DNA of 64,000 nt. Source: Rhodovulum sulfidophilum. GTDB taxonomy: Bacteria > Pseudomonadota > Alphaproteobacteria > Rhodobacterales > Rhodobacteraceae. Numbering within the stretch: the stretch's first letter is position 1; each line of letters begins with the position of its first letter. Shown here piece after piece: positions 1-9,971 of the stretch. Location: positions 66,740-130,739 of the forward strand of contig QFPW01000011.1 in the NCBI GenBank assembly GCA_003241785.1, read 5' to 3'. The notes beneath the pieces are model-generated. The model saw nothing but the letters and a program-made list of their open reading frames with translations. It was not told the DNA's origin and did not search any database. Position numbers and translations under genes: made by a program.

Positions 1-1
1 T

Positions 2-808
2 TCGGTGCCGCGCAGCCAGCTTCTGGTGCTCGCGACCGGCAGCCAGGGCGAGCGGCGGGCCGCCTCGGCCCAGCTCGCGAACGGCCGCTACATGGGGCTG
101 GAGCTGCGCGCGGGCGACACGTTCCTGTTCTCCTCGAAGACCATCCCGGGCAACGAGATCAGCGTCGGGCGCATCATGAACGCGCTGAGCGTGAAGGGCG
201 TGCGGATCATCGACGACGCCGACGGGCGCTATCACGTCTCGGGCCATGCCAACCGGCCGGACCTCGCGGTGATGCAGGACCTGCTGCGCCCGACGGCGAT
301 CGTTCCGATGCACGGCGAGCACCGGCATCTCACGACCCACGCCGAATTCGCGGAATCGCGCGGTTATGTCGGGGTCGTGGCGCCGAACGGCGCGATGCTC
401 GACCTGACGGGGCCGACGCCGGTCTTCGCGGAAAAGGTCGAGACCGGGCGGGTCTATCTCGACGGCACCCAGCTCATCGGCGCGCTCGACGGGGTGGTGC
501 GCGAGCGGCTGCGGATGGCGATGCGCGGCCATGTGATCGTCTCGATCCTGATCGACGAGGGCGGCAAGCCGATCGGCGGCGCCTGGGTCGAGACGGTGGG
601 CCTGCCCGAGGTCGCGCGGCTGCGCGACGGGTTCGCCGGCGCGCTCGAGGAGGAGATCGGCCGGGCGCTCTCGCGCGCCAAGCGCGCCGAGCTCGACGAC
701 GACGACGCGCTCGAGGAGCTGGTCAGCCGCGCGGTGTCGCGCCGCTCGAACGACCTCGTGGGCAAGAAGCCGGTCTGCACGGTGATGATCAGCCGCCTCG
801 AGGCCTGA
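2..808 (+). CDS. rnj: Ribonuclease J, C-terminal part (5' end outside the window)
   Basis: The reading frame is open from the first bases of the window, so this is the 3' part of a larger gene. About 268 codons are visible, roughly half of a normal RNase J of about 550 residues. The visible part starts in the beta-CASP region with TGSQGE. It continues with SGHANRPDL and MHGEHRHL, which match the late metallo-beta-lactamase and beta-CASP motifs carrying zinc-binding histidines. The RNase J C-terminal domain follows. The enzyme is a 5'-3' exo- and endoribonuclease acting in rRNA maturation and mRNA turnover. The family call is firm. The true start cannot be seen, and the GTG at position 5 is internal. 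Confidence 0.9.
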   Translation, partial: SVPRSQLLVLATGSQGERRAASAQLANGRYMGLELRAGDTFLFSSKTIPGNEISVGRIMNALSVKGVRIIDDADGRYHVSGHANRPDLAVMQDLLRPTAIVPMHGEHRHLTTHAEFAESRGYVGVVAPNGAMLDLTGPTPVFAEKVETGRVYLDGTQLIGALDGVVRERLRMAMRGHVIVSILIDEGGKPIGGAWVETVGLPEVARLRDGFAGALEEEIGRALSRAKRAELDDDDALEELVSRAVSRRSNDLVGKKPVCTVMISRLEA

Positions 809-849
809 GAGGGCGTCGCGCACCCGCGCGCGGCGTCGCCCACCCCTCG

Positions 850-937
850 CCGCCCCGGGCTCGACCCGGGGCCTCGACGCCTGTTCCGGGCGGTCGAGCA
901 TGGGGGGCGAGGCGCCGGGTCAAGCCCGGGGCGGCGG
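850..937. repeat. Interspersed palindromic repeat, copy 1
   Basis: Two inverted arms built on CCCCGGGCTCGACCCGGGG and CCGGGTCAAGCCCGGGGC flank a short variable centre. CCTCGAC and GTCGAG form inner arms. Related copies lie at 4075-4160, 25565-25648, 46899-46986 and 63750-63858. All are intergenic, which suggests a REP-like element rather than coding sequence. Confidence 0.8.
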
Positions 938-983
938 AACTCCAAGCCGTGTCGGCAGCCCCCGAGAGCTCCTCGAAAACCGA

Positions 984-1013
984 AACGGCCGCGCCCCCTC
1001 GGGCGCGGCCGTT
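984..1013. terminator. Strong hairpin between convergent rnj and pdxA2
   Basis: A perfect 13-bp stem, AACGGCCGCGCCC paired with GGGCGCGGCCGTT, has a 4-base loop (CCTC). It lies between the stop of the RNase J gene and the stop of the facing pdxA2 gene. The 3' flank on the plus strand is CGTCTAT and the run of T is short. It probably terminates transcription from both sides. Confidence 0.7.
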
Positions 1014-1035
1014 CGTCTATCCGCCGCGCCCGCGC

Positions 1036-2028
1036 TCAGAGGGTCGCCGGCTCGCGGCGGCTCCGCGCCAGCTGGCGGGCGTAGGAGAGGGCGGAGAGCA
1101 TGTTCACCTCCTTCGCCTGGCCGGTCCCGGCGATGTCGAAGGCGGTGCCGTGGTCGACCGAGGAACGGTCGATCGGCAGGCCGAGCGACACGTTGACCGC
1201 CGAGTCGAAGGCCACGAGCTTGATCGGGATATGGCCCTGGTCGTGGTATTGCGCGATCACGAGGTCGAAGGCGCCGTTATAAGCGCGGTAATAGACGGTG
1301 TCGGCCGAGATCGGCCCGGCCACGTTGATCCCCTCCGCCCGCGCGGCCTCGACCGCCGGCTTCAGGAACTCGTCGTCCTCGGTGCCGAAAAGGCCGTTTT
1401 CGCCGCAATGCGGGTTGATGCCGGCGACGGCGATCCGCGGGTCCTCGAGACCCATCCGCTTCAGGTGGCGATGCCCGGTCCGGATCGTCTCGAGCACCCG
1501 CTCGGGCTTGGCGCGGTCGATCGCGGTCCGGAGCGAGACATGGGTCGAGACATGGATCACGTTCAGCCGCTCGGAGGCGAGCAGCATCCAGGACGCCTTC
1601 CGCCCGGTGAGATGCGCGAGCAGCCCCGTGTGGCCGTCGTAGTGATGGCCGGCGGCGTTCAGCGCCTCCTTGTTGATCGGCGCGGTGACGATCCCGGCGG
1701 CGCGGTCGGACATCGCCCAGTCGACGGCGGTCCGGATGTACTGATAGGCCGCCTCGCCGCAGCGCGGGCTCAGCACGCCGAACCGGTCGGGCAGGCCCTC
1801 GACCGGCACGTCGATCACGGCGATCCCGTCGCCGCCAGGGGCCACCAGCGGCAGGTCGATCCGGCACGCGGCGAGCGCGCGGGCGAGCACCGCCCGGTCG
1901 CCGATCACGGCGAAGTCGCGCCGTTCGTCCGGGGCGAGCCCGGCCAGAGCCTTAACCGTCACCTCCGGACCGACGCCGGAAGGGTCGCCCACGGTGATCA
2001 CGATCGGGCGGTCATGCGAAGCGGTCAT
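1036..2028 (-). CDS. pdxA2: PdxA2-type 4-phosphate sugar-acid dehydrogenase
   Basis: The 330-residue protein is a PdxA-family NAD-dependent dehydrogenase with the N-terminal GDPSGVGPE motif. The metal-binding histidine regions GHTGLLAHL and [11 protein letters not shown] are present. The neighbour facing it is a DUF1537 four-carbon acid sugar kinase. That pairing is typical of PdxA2, which oxidises and decarboxylates D-threonate or erythronate 4-phosphate to dihydroxyacetone phosphate, rather than of PdxA of vitamin B6 synthesis. The start is the ATG at 2026-2028. The upstream region carries a palindrome that is probably a GntR operator. A true B6-pathway role cannot be excluded from sequence alone. 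Confidence 0.85.
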   Translation of the reverse strand: MTASHDRPIVITVGDPSGVGPEVTVKALAGLAPDERRDFAVIGDRAVLARALAACRIDLPLVAPGGDGIAVIDVPVEGLPDRFGVLSPRCGEAAYQYIRTAVDWAMSDRAAGIVTAPINKEALNAAGHHYDGHTGLLAHLTGRKASWMLLASERLNVIHVSTHVSLRTAIDRAKPERVLETIRTGHRHLKRMGLEDPRIAVAGINPHCGENGLFGTEDDEFLKPAVEAARAEGINVAGPISADTVYYRAYNGAFDLVIAQYHDQGHIPIKLVAFDSAVNVSLGLPIDRSSVDHGTAFDIAGTGQAKEVNMLSALSYARQLARSRREPATL

Positions 2029-2053
2029 TCCCTTATCCTTCTCGGCGCGATTC

Positions 2054-2074
2054 GTGTTGTAAACTTTACAACAC
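2054..2074. promoter_or_regulatory. Perfect palindrome, probable GntR operator
   Basis: The core is GTTGTAAACTTTACAAC, extended by GT and AC on the flanks to a perfect 21-bp palindrome. It lies 26 bp upstream of pdxA2 in the divergent pdxA2/kinase control region. The half-site TGTTGTAAAC matches TGTTGTCAAC upstream of the transporter and Asp-box genes (13588-13597) at nine of ten bases. The likely binder is the GntR regulator at 3281-4021. Confidence 0.65.
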
Positions 2075-2152
2075 CGTTCGGGATGGAGCGCATATCTTAA
2101 CCTTGTCAGTCACTTGATGAGTGATCCTGGACGGATGAGATGCGATTTTCCC

Positions 2153-2167
2153 TGTTCACAGTGAACA
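2153..2167. promoter_or_regulatory. Second palindrome upstream of the acid sugar kinase gene
   Basis: TGTTCACAGTGAACA is a perfect odd-length palindrome. It is followed directly by the overlapping palindrome AACATGTT and then TTTACC. It sits about 45 bp upstream of the kinase start. It differs from the box at 2054-2074, so it is either a weaker site for the same GntR protein or a site for another regulator. Confidence 0.45.
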
Positions 2168-2210
2168 TGTTTACCTGTAGGTTGGAGCGAAAGCAACGTG
2201 GATTGGCCAG

Positions 2211-3284
2211 ATGCGCGTCCTGATCATAGCCGACGACCTGACCGGCGCGCTCGACAGCGCGGTGACGCTCGCGGGGGGCGGTCGCCGCTGCCTCGTCGCG
2301 CGGCGCCCGGCCGACGTGGCCGCCGCGCTGGCGCGGCGCCCCGACGTGCTCGCGGTCAGCACCGCCTCGCGCGAGGGAGAGGCGGGCGCCGCGCGCGCCG
2401 CCGTGCGCGCCGCGCTCGACGCGGTCGGGACGCTGCCGCCGATCGTGTTCAAGAAGGTGGATTCGCGGCTCAAGGGCCATGTCGCCGCCGAGGTCGCCGT
2501 GGTGGCCGAACGCGCCGGGCTCGGCCGGGCGCTGCTGGCGCCGGCGATCCCGGCGCAGGGCCGGGTCGTGGTCGACGGGCTGATGACCGGTGCCGGGGTC
2601 GCCGCGCCGATCGACGTCGCGGCCGCCTTCGCCGCCACCGGCCTGGCAAGCGTGGTGCCCGATACCCGGGACGCCGCGGAATTCGACGCGGCGCTGGCCG
2701 CGGCGCTGGCGCCGGGGGCGGAACCCGCGCTTCTCGTCGGCGCGGCGGGGCTGGCCGGCGCGGTGGCGCGACGCCTCGATCCCGCGCCTTCGGCCCCGGT
2801 GGCGCGGCTCGCGGCGCCGATCCTGCTCGCGATCGGCTCGCACGATCCGATCACGATCGCCCAGATGGAATACCTCGCCGGGCGTGGTGGGGTGGAGGCG
2901 GAGCAGGCGCCCGACGGCGCCTGCCCGCCGGCCGATACCGGCGCGGCCGCGCGGCTGATCCGGCTGGTCCCGGCGCCGGGGCGGCCCTTCGACGCCCGGA
3001 CCGCCGGCCCGCGCTTCGCGACCGAGGTCGCGGCGCTGCTGCGGGCCGGGCGGTTCGGCACGCTCTTCGCCTGCGGCGGCGAGACGGCGGATTCGGTGCT
3101 CGGCGCGCTCGGCGAGGGCGTGCTCGCGGTCGAGGGAGAACTCTTGCCCGGGGTTCCGGTCTCCACCATGGTGGGTGGCGAGACGGGGCTTCGATTTGTA
3201 ACGAAATCCGGGGGTTTCGGCGGCGTCGACGCGCTTTCGCGGGTGGTCGCCGCGACCCAGGGGACGCTGGAAGGCGCGCGATGA
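2211..3284 (+). CDS. Four-carbon acid sugar kinase (DUF1537, DtnK/OtnK type)
   Basis: The 357-residue protein begins with ADDLTGALDSA, the N-terminal substrate-binding motif of four-carbon acid sugar kinases. Toward the end it has the nucleotide-binding stretch FACGGETADSV and a glycine-rich GGETGLRFVTKSGGFG. Family members phosphorylate D-threonate, D-erythronate or L-threonate at C4, giving the substrate of PdxA2 encoded divergently. The length is somewhat below the usual 400 or more residues, with the N-domain appearing compact. Its stop overlaps the start of the GntR gene (ATGA), so the two are translationally coupled. The exact four-carbon acid cannot be told from sequence. Confidence 0.85.
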   Translation: MRVLIIADDLTGALDSAVTLAGGGRRCLVARRPADVAAALARRPDVLAVSTASREGEAGAARAAVRAALDAVGTLPPIVFKKVDSRLKGHVAAEVAVVAERAGLGRALLAPAIPAQGRVVVDGLMTGAGVAAPIDVAAAFAATGLASVVPDTRDAAEFDAALAAALAPGAEPALLVGAAGLAGAVARRLDPAPSAPVARLAAPILLAIGSHDPITIAQMEYLAGRGGVEAEQAPDGACPPADTGAAARLIRLVPAPGRPFDARTAGPRFATEVAALLRAGRFGTLFACGGETADSVLGALGEGVLAVEGELLPGVPVSTMVGGETGLRFVTKSGGFGGVDALSRVVAATQGTLEGAR

Positions 3285-4021
3285 AGGACATGATCGCTCA
3301 GGACGAGCGCGACGGCGCGCGGCAACGGCCGGCGCTGGCCGACCGGGTCTATCATCTGCTGCACGGCCGCATCCTGAACGGCGACTATCCGGCGAACCAG
3401 AAGCTGCCCTCGGAAAAGACGCTCGCCGACGAATTCGGCGTGTCGCGCCCGGTCCTGCGCGTGGCGCTGGAGCGGCTGCGCGACCAGGGGCTCATCCATT
3501 CGCGCCAGGGCGCCGGCAGCTACGTGCGCGAGGTGAAGACCGCGCCCCTGGGCTTCGCGCGGGTCGAGACCATCGCCGACATCCAGCGCTGCTACGAGTT
3601 CCGCGTCTGCCTCGAGTCGACCTCGGCCCGGCTCGCGGCGGAGCGGCGCGACGCGCAGGCGATGGACGAGATCCGCGTCGCGCTCTCGCTGATGGACGCG
3701 GCGACGGATTCGATGACGCATCGCGAGGACGCGGATTTCTCCTTTCACCTCGCGGTCGCCAAGGCCGCGAACAACCAGTATTTCGAAGCCTCGATGCGCG
3801 CCCTGCGCGAGCATATCTATGTCGGCATGAAGCTGCACGGCCAGTCGCTGATGACCGACGGCGCCAAGGGGCTGCGCGACGTCTTCGCCGAGCACGCGGC
3901 GATTTTCGAGGCGATCCGCTCCGGCGAGGCCGACCGCGCGGAGCAGCTGATGCGCGGGCATCTCGTCCATTCGCGCGACCGCCTGTTCGGCGGCGCGGTG
4001 ATCGACCTGACCCGCTCCTGA
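3281..4021 (+). CDS. GntR-family regulator, FadR subfamily (FCD domain)
   Basis: The 246-residue protein has an N-terminal winged helix (about residues 18-80) with LPSEKTLADEFGVSRPVLR and DQGLIHSRQGAGSYV, the recognition-helix and wing motifs of GntR proteins. An all-helical FCD ligand-binding domain follows. Its conserved region includes FHLAVAKAANNQYF and the histidine-bearing EHAAIFEAI. The start overlaps the kinase stop by ATGA. FCD regulators usually sense a sugar acid or a catabolic intermediate. It probably controls this operon and the divergent promoters at 2029-2210 and 13489-13774, which share TGTTGT(A/C)AAC boxes. That last point is inference. Confidence 0.88.
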   Translation: MKDMIAQDERDGARQRPALADRVYHLLHGRILNGDYPANQKLPSEKTLADEFGVSRPVLRVALERLRDQGLIHSRQGAGSYVREVKTAPLGFARVETIADIQRCYEFRVCLESTSARLAAERRDAQAMDEIRVALSLMDAATDSMTHREDADFSFHLAVAKAANNQYFEASMRALREHIYVGMKLHGQSLMTDGAKGLRDVFAEHAAIFEAIRSGEADRAEQLMRGHLVHSRDRLFGGAVIDLTRS

Positions 4022-4074
4022 GGCGCGGGGCGGGGGCAGACCTATAGCCGCGCGGGAAGCGCGCCAGAGGCGCG

Positions 4075-4160
4075 CTGTCCCGGGCTTGACCCGGGACCTC
4101 GACGCCATTTCAGAAACGCCGCGCTTGGAGCCTCGAGGTCCCGGGTCGAGCCCGGGACAG
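4075..4160. repeat. Interspersed palindromic repeat, copy 2
   Basis: The arms TGTCCCGGGCTTGACCCGGG and CCCGGGTCGAGCCCGGGACA flank a variable centre with CCTCGA on one side and CCTCGAGG on the other. It lies between the convergent GntR and Ldh-family genes and could form a long hairpin in either transcript. Confidence 0.8.
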
Positions 4161-4181
4161 CGGTGCACCTTATGGGCCGCC

Positions 4182-5228
4182 TCAGGCTGCGGCGGGCATC
4201 GGCACGCCGAGGCGCTCGGCCTCGGGGGCCAGCGCCTCGAGGATGCCGGGGTGCAGCGCCACGCCCCCGGCGAGCGCCTCGCGCTTGCGCGCGAGCCCGG
4301 CCTGGCCGGGCAGGCGCACCGCCGTCACGCCGGGCCGGGGCGGGGTGGCGAGGCAGGCCTTCGCGAGCCAGCCTGTCTGGCGGATGAAGGCCTCGCGGCC
4401 GCCGAAGGCCTCGGGATCCCAGACCTGCACCGTGGTCGCGAGCGTCAGCGCCTTCGGCGCGTCGGCGCGGCCATGGCCGGCGAGGCCCTGTGTCAGCGCC
4501 TCGACCTGCAACGCGGTGCCATAGCCCTTCTGGCCGTGGTCGAGCCCGCCGACGGGCAGCAGGCTGCCGCCTTCGGAAAGCGCCTTCGGATCGCGCGTCG
4601 GATTGCCGTCGCGGTCGAGCAGCCAGTCGTGGTCGTAGTCGCGGCCTTCGCGGATCATCCGCTGCGCCATGTTGAAAGTGGTGATCGAGGCCGAGATGTC
4701 GGTCAGGATCGGATCGCCGTCGGTCGGGATGCCGGTCGCGACCGGGTCGGGCGAGAACACCCCGACGCGGCCGCCGAAGGGCGCCACATGCGCGCCCGAG
4801 GGCGCCGAGGAGGCGATCGAGACCATCAGCCCCTGGTCCGTCGCGAGCGTCAGATAGGTCGCGAGCGCGCCGTTGTGGTGGCTGTCGCCGATCGCCACGG
4901 TCGCGGTGCCATGGAGCTTCGCGCGCTCGGCCGCGAGCTTTACCGCCTCGGAGGTCAGCCAGGCGCCGGGCAGGCGGCGCCCGTTCCAGCAGATCGCGGC
5001 GCCCCGGTCCGAGACGGTCTCGGGCGGGCCGGAAGTCGCCATGGCGCCGTCCGCGATCTCCCGCAGATAGCGCGCGGCCAGCGCGAGCCCGTGGGTCGTG
5101 TGGCCCATGAGATCGGCCTCGACCAGATAGGTGGCGACGGCGGCCGCCTTGTCGGCCTCGAGCCCCTGGGCGGTGAAGAGCGCCTCGGCGAAGGCGGTGA
5201 GGCTGGCGGCGGAAAGGCGGGCGGTCAT
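4182..5228 (-). CDS. Malate/L-lactate dehydrogenase family oxidoreductase (Ldh2)
   Basis: The 348-residue protein belongs to the NAD(P)-dependent Ldh2 family (malate, L-sulfolactate, ureidoglycolate and 2,3-diketogulonate reductases). This family does not have a Rossmann fold. Visible family features are GHTTHGLALAARYL near residue 45, the nucleotide-binding SSAPSGAHVAPFGG region, DGNPTRDP and the late GGLDHGQKGYGTALQVEAL. It is the last gene of the minus-strand catabolic operon, 130 bp after the 2-hydroxyacid dehydrogenase. It probably reduces a 2-keto acid or oxidises a 2-hydroxy acid made in the pathway. The substrate is unknown. Confidence 0.85.
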   Translation of the reverse strand: MTARLSAASLTAFAEALFTAQGLEADKAAAVATYLVEADLMGHTTHGLALAARYLREIADGAMATSGPPETVSDRGAAICWNGRRLPGAWLTSEAVKLAAERAKLHGTATVAIGDSHHNGALATYLTLATDQGLMVSIASSAPSGAHVAPFGGRVGVFSPDPVATGIPTDGDPILTDISASITTFNMAQRMIREGRDYDHDWLLDRDGNPTRDPKALSEGGSLLPVGGLDHGQKGYGTALQVEALTQGLAGHGRADAPKALTLATTVQVWDPEAFGGREAFIRQTGWLAKACLATPPRPGVTAVRLPGQAGLARKREALAGGVALHPGILEALAPEAERLGVPMPAAA

Positions 5229-5358
5229 CGCAAATATCTCCAGTTCCTGCGCGGGGCGCGCGAAAGGGCCGGCCGTCCGCTTCTCGGGCGACGGCGGGTC
5301 CCGGGCGGTTCGCGACGCGCCGGGCGACCGCCGCGCCCCGATCCGGGGGGCGCCACCG

Positions 5359-6315
5359 TTAGCGCGCGGCGGCCGTTTCGAACACCGCCGGATTGAGCAC
5401 GCGGGCCGGGCGACCGCCCGCGAGCAGCGTTTCCATGTCCGCGATGTTCATCAGGCCGATCCGCTCGATCGCCTCGTGCGTGTCGCCGCCCGAATGCGGC
5501 ATGAAGACCACCTTCGGATTGGCGAAGATCGGATGCGTCGTGTCCGGCGGCTCCTGCGCGTAGGCGTCGATCGCGGCGCCCGCGAGCCCGCCCGCGTCGA
5601 GCGCGGCGTTCAGCGCGTCGAGATCGACCACCTCGCCCCGGGCGAGGTTGAGCAGCCGCGCGCCGGGCTTCATCGCGGCGATCCGGGCCGCGTCGAGCAG
5701 CGTCGTGTTGCCCGCGACATGGAGCGAGACGTAATCCGCCCGCGCCAGCAGCGCGTCGAGGTCGGCGAGCGCGATGCCATGCTCGGCGGCGAAGGCGTGA
5801 TCGGGGAAGAGGTCGCTCGCCACCACCGCCATGCCGAGCCCGCGCGCCTTCAGCGCGAGGCGGCGGCCGATCGCGCCGAGGCCGACGATGCCGAGCGTCT
5901 TGCCGCCGAGCTCGGCGCCGACGCGGCGGTCCCAGCCGCCCGAGGCCACCGAGGCGTGGCCGGCCGGGATCGCGCGGGCCAGCGCGAACATGAGCCCGAC
6001 CGCGAGCTCGGCGACCGCGTCGGCGTTCGCCGCCGGGGTGTTGAGCACCGGTATCCCGGCCGCGGTGCAGGCGGCGATGTCGATATTGTCGGTGCCAACG
6101 CCGTGCTTCAGCACGCCGCGCAGGCGCGGCGCCGCGGCGAGCTCGGTCGCGGTCACCGGCGGCAGGCCGACCACGAGGAAATCCGCCGCGGGAAGCTCGG
6201 CCGCGAGTTCCACCGCGTCGCGGCAGCGCACGAGGTCCCAGCCCGTCGCGGCGAGGCGGTCCGGCACGCCGCCGTGCCGTCCGAAGGCCGGAGAGGTGCA
6301 GACGATCCGGGTCAC
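5359..6315 (-). CDS. D-isomer-specific 2-hydroxyacid dehydrogenase
   Basis: The 318-residue protein resembles phosphoglycerate dehydrogenase without the ACT domain. The NAD-binding motif GLGAIGRRLALKARGLGM lies near residue 145. LLNLARGEVVD and the catalytic region with VVFMPHSGGDTHEA follow, giving the Arg-Glu-His set of the family. It overlaps the upstream DapA-like gene by 4 bp, so the two are co-translated. It probably interconverts a 2-keto and a 2-hydroxy acid intermediate. It is a catabolic paralogue, not serine-pathway SerA, judging by context. The substrate is not determinable here. Confidence 0.85.
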   Translation of the reverse strand: MTRIVCTSPAFGRHGGVPDRLAATGWDLVRCRDAVELAAELPAADFLVVGLPPVTATELAAAPRLRGVLKHGVGTDNIDIAACTAAGIPVLNTPAANADAVAELAVGLMFALARAIPAGHASVASGGWDRRVGAELGGKTLGIVGLGAIGRRLALKARGLGMAVVASDLFPDHAFAAEHGIALADLDALLARADYVSLHVAGNTTLLDAARIAAMKPGARLLNLARGEVVDLDALNAALDAGGLAGAAIDAYAQEPPDTTHPIFANPKVVFMPHSGGDTHEAIERIGLMNIADMETLLAGGRPARVLNPAVFETAAAR

Positions 6316-7208
6316 GCCTCCGCCCCGGCCATCAGGCCGTGCTTGACAAGCAGCGCGGCGATGGCGCGGTCCTGCTCCGGATCGGGCAGCAGCGCGGGCT
6401 GGCGGCTGGCGCCGACCGACTTGTCCATCACGTAGAGCGCGCGCTTGACGAGCGCGGGCGGATAGCCGAGCGCGTAGAGATCCTTGCGGAAGGCGCCGAA
6501 GGCCGCCTGCGCCGCCTCGGCTCCCTCGGCGTCGCCGGCGTTGAAGCCGGTCAGGATCGCGGCGAGCGTCGCCGGCATCACGTTGCCGAGGCCGGAGATG
6601 CAGCCCGCGGCGCCGTTGCGGAGCGCCCAGAGGATCAGGTGGTCCGGCCCGGAATAGACTTTAAAACCGGGCACTTCCGCGGCTACCTGAAGATAGGCCT
6701 CGAGGGTTTCCTGCGCCCCGCCCGAATCCTTGATGCCCGCGATGTTGCCATGGCTGGCGAGGGTCTTCGCCGTCGCGGGCTCGATGTGGTTCTGCGTGCG
6801 CGCCGGAATGTCGTAGAGATAGGTCGGCGTCGTCACCGCGTCCGCCACGGTCGAGAAGTGGCGGATGAGACCGTCCTGCGTGCACTGGATGAAGAAGGGC
6901 GTGATCACGGCGATGCCGTCGACGCCGATCGCCGCGAATTCCTTGGCGAGCAGGATGGTCTCGAAGGTCGCGGGCATCCCGGCGTTGACGATCACCCTCG
7001 CCGCGCCGCCGACTTCCTCGACCACCTCGCCGCAGAGCCGGACCTTCTCCTCGAAGGTCAGCGCGGTGAAATCGCCGTTGGTGCCGGCGCACATGATGTT
7101 GTTGCCGGCCGCGACCTGGCGGCGCACCTGGGCGCGGGTCGCGGCGTAGTTCACGGTCTCGTCGTCGTTGAAGCAGGTGACGAGGGCGACGAAGGCTTCC
7201 TTGGTCAT
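6312..7208 (-). CDS. DapA-family (DHDPS/NAL) class I aldolase or dehydratase
   Basis: The 298-residue protein matches the dihydrodipicolinate synthase / N-acetylneuraminate lyase superfamily. The Schiff-base lysine is K160 in GIKDSGG, and the catalytic tyrosine is Y132 in YDIP. GTNGDFTAL replaces the usual GTTGE substrate loop, so this is not a standard DapA. Members act on 2-keto-3-deoxy sugar acids, on sialic acid, or as keto-deoxy-sugar-acid dehydratases. In this operon, with an importer and a divergent sialidase-like protein, the likely role is cleavage of a keto-deoxy sugar acid to pyruvate and an aldehyde. That assignment is inference. Confidence 0.85.
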   Translation of the reverse strand: MTKEAFVALVTCFNDDETVNYAATRAQVRRQVAAGNNIMCAGTNGDFTALTFEEKVRLCGEVVEEVGGAARVIVNAGMPATFETILLAKEFAAIGVDGIAVITPFFIQCTQDGLIRHFSTVADAVTTPTYLYDIPARTQNHIEPATAKTLASHGNIAGIKDSGGAQETLEAYLQVAAEVPGFKVYSGPDHLILWALRNGAAGCISGLGNVMPATLAAILTGFNAGDAEGAEAAQAAFGAFRKDLYALGYPPALVKRALYVMDKSVGASRQPALLPDPEQDRAIAALLVKHGLMAGAEA

Positions 7209-7228
7209 GATCGTGTTTCTCCGCCGGC

Positions 7229-8353
7229 TCAGTAGGCCGCTTCGTAGATTTCGAGAATGTCGGCCTCGGAGAGGTCGACGGGGTTCCAGTCGAGCAGCCG
7301 CCGGATCGCATGCGCCTCCTTCGCGGAGGCCGGCAGGTCGTCGCGCGGCACGCCATGGGCGCTCAGCTTCATGTCGAGGCCGAGCCGCTCGCAGAAGTCA
7401 TGCGCGCCGCCCAGGACCTGCTGCCGCCCCTCGGCGCCGAAGCCGAGCGCGCGGCCGACGAGCGCGGTCTTCTCCGGCACGGCGGGCGCGTTGACCGCGA
7501 GCACGTGCGGGAAGATGAGCGCGTTGGCGATCCCGTGCGCGAGCTTGTGCCGGGTGCCGAGCGGATAGGCGATCGCATGGCCGGCGGTGGTGTTGACCGG
7601 GCCGAGGCAGACGCCGCCGTAGAAGGCGGCGAGGGCGAGGCCCGCGCGCGCCTCGAGGTCCGAGCCGTCCTTGACCGCCCGGTCGAGGAAGCGGCCGACG
7701 AGCTCGATCCCCTGCAGCGCGTAGGCGTCGATGATCGGATGCGACCGCTTCGAGGTGAAGGCCTCGACGCAATGCGCCATCGCGTCGACGCCGGTCGCGG
7801 CGGTGACGAAGGAGGGGACGGAGACCGTGAGCACGGGGTCGATGATCGCGATATCGGCGAGCATCTGCACGCTTTCGGTCGCGATCTTGTTCTTGGTCTC
7901 GGGGTCGGTGATCAGCGCGCGGGTCCCGACCTCGCTGCCGGTGCCGGCGGTGGTCGGGATCTGCGCCAGCGGCACGCGGCGCCTCGGCGCGCGGTTCGGG
8001 CCCGAGATCTCGGACAGGCGCTGGTCGCTCGTCACGAGCACCGCGACGAGCTTCGCGAGGTCCATCGCGCTGCCGCCGCCGAAGCCGATCACCGCGTCGG
8101 CGCCGGCCTCCTTGGCGGCGGCGACCGCGGCCTCGAGGTTCGGCAGGTCGGGCTCGGGCACCACCTCGCCGAAGAGCGCGGCGCTTGGCAGGCCGAGCAC
8201 GTCGAGCCGCGCCGCGTTGACCTTGTCCGCGACGACGAAGGGCCGCCGCGCGCCGGTCGTGGCGAGCCAGCCCGCCAGCGTCTCCACCTGGCCGGCGCCG
8301 AAGCGCAGGATGGCCGGGCGCTGCATCTCGATCGGATCTCGCAGGGTGAGCAT
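7229..8353 (-). CDS. Iron-containing alcohol dehydrogenase (group III)
   Basis: The 374-residue protein has GFGGGSAMDLAKLVAVL, the nucleotide-binding signature of iron alcohol dehydrogenases. TTAGTGSEVGTRA and the metal-site stretch GVDAMAHCVEAF follow. Further histidines occur in GHAIAYPLGTRHKLAHG, as expected for the divalent metal ligands. It would interconvert an aldehyde and an alcohol, or reduce a keto group, using NAD(P)H. It lies 10 bp downstream of the ABC ATPase gene and 20 bp upstream of the DapA-like gene. A role on the aldehyde made by that aldolase is plausible but unproven. Confidence 0.88.
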   Translation of the reverse strand: MLTLRDPIEMQRPAILRFGAGQVETLAGWLATTGARRPFVVADKVNAARLDVLGLPSAALFGEVVPEPDLPNLEAAVAAAKEAGADAVIGFGGGSAMDLAKLVAVLVTSDQRLSEISGPNRAPRRRVPLAQIPTTAGTGSEVGTRALITDPETKNKIATESVQMLADIAIIDPVLTVSVPSFVTAATGVDAMAHCVEAFTSKRSHPIIDAYALQGIELVGRFLDRAVKDGSDLEARAGLALAAFYGGVCLGPVNTTAGHAIAYPLGTRHKLAHGIANALIFPHVLAVNAPAVPEKTALVGRALGFGAEGRQQVLGGAHDFCERLGLDMKLSAHGVPRDDLPASAKEAHAIRRLLDWNPVDLSEADILEIYEAAY

Positions 8354-8363
8354 GGATGTCTCC

Positions 8364-9963
<1,600 letters not shown>

Positions 9964-9971
<8 letters not shown>

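Noticed and set aside
850..937. Short frames across the repeats that read like GPGSSPG or RGLDPGPR
   Set aside because: The same words appear in every copy of the palindromic repeat in either strand, so they reflect the repeat sequence and not a protein family.
2171..4168. A 665-codon minus-strand frame opposite the acid sugar kinase and GntR genes
   Set aside because: It covers two well-supported genes and a palindromic repeat, and its protein is low-complexity proline, alanine, serine and arginine.
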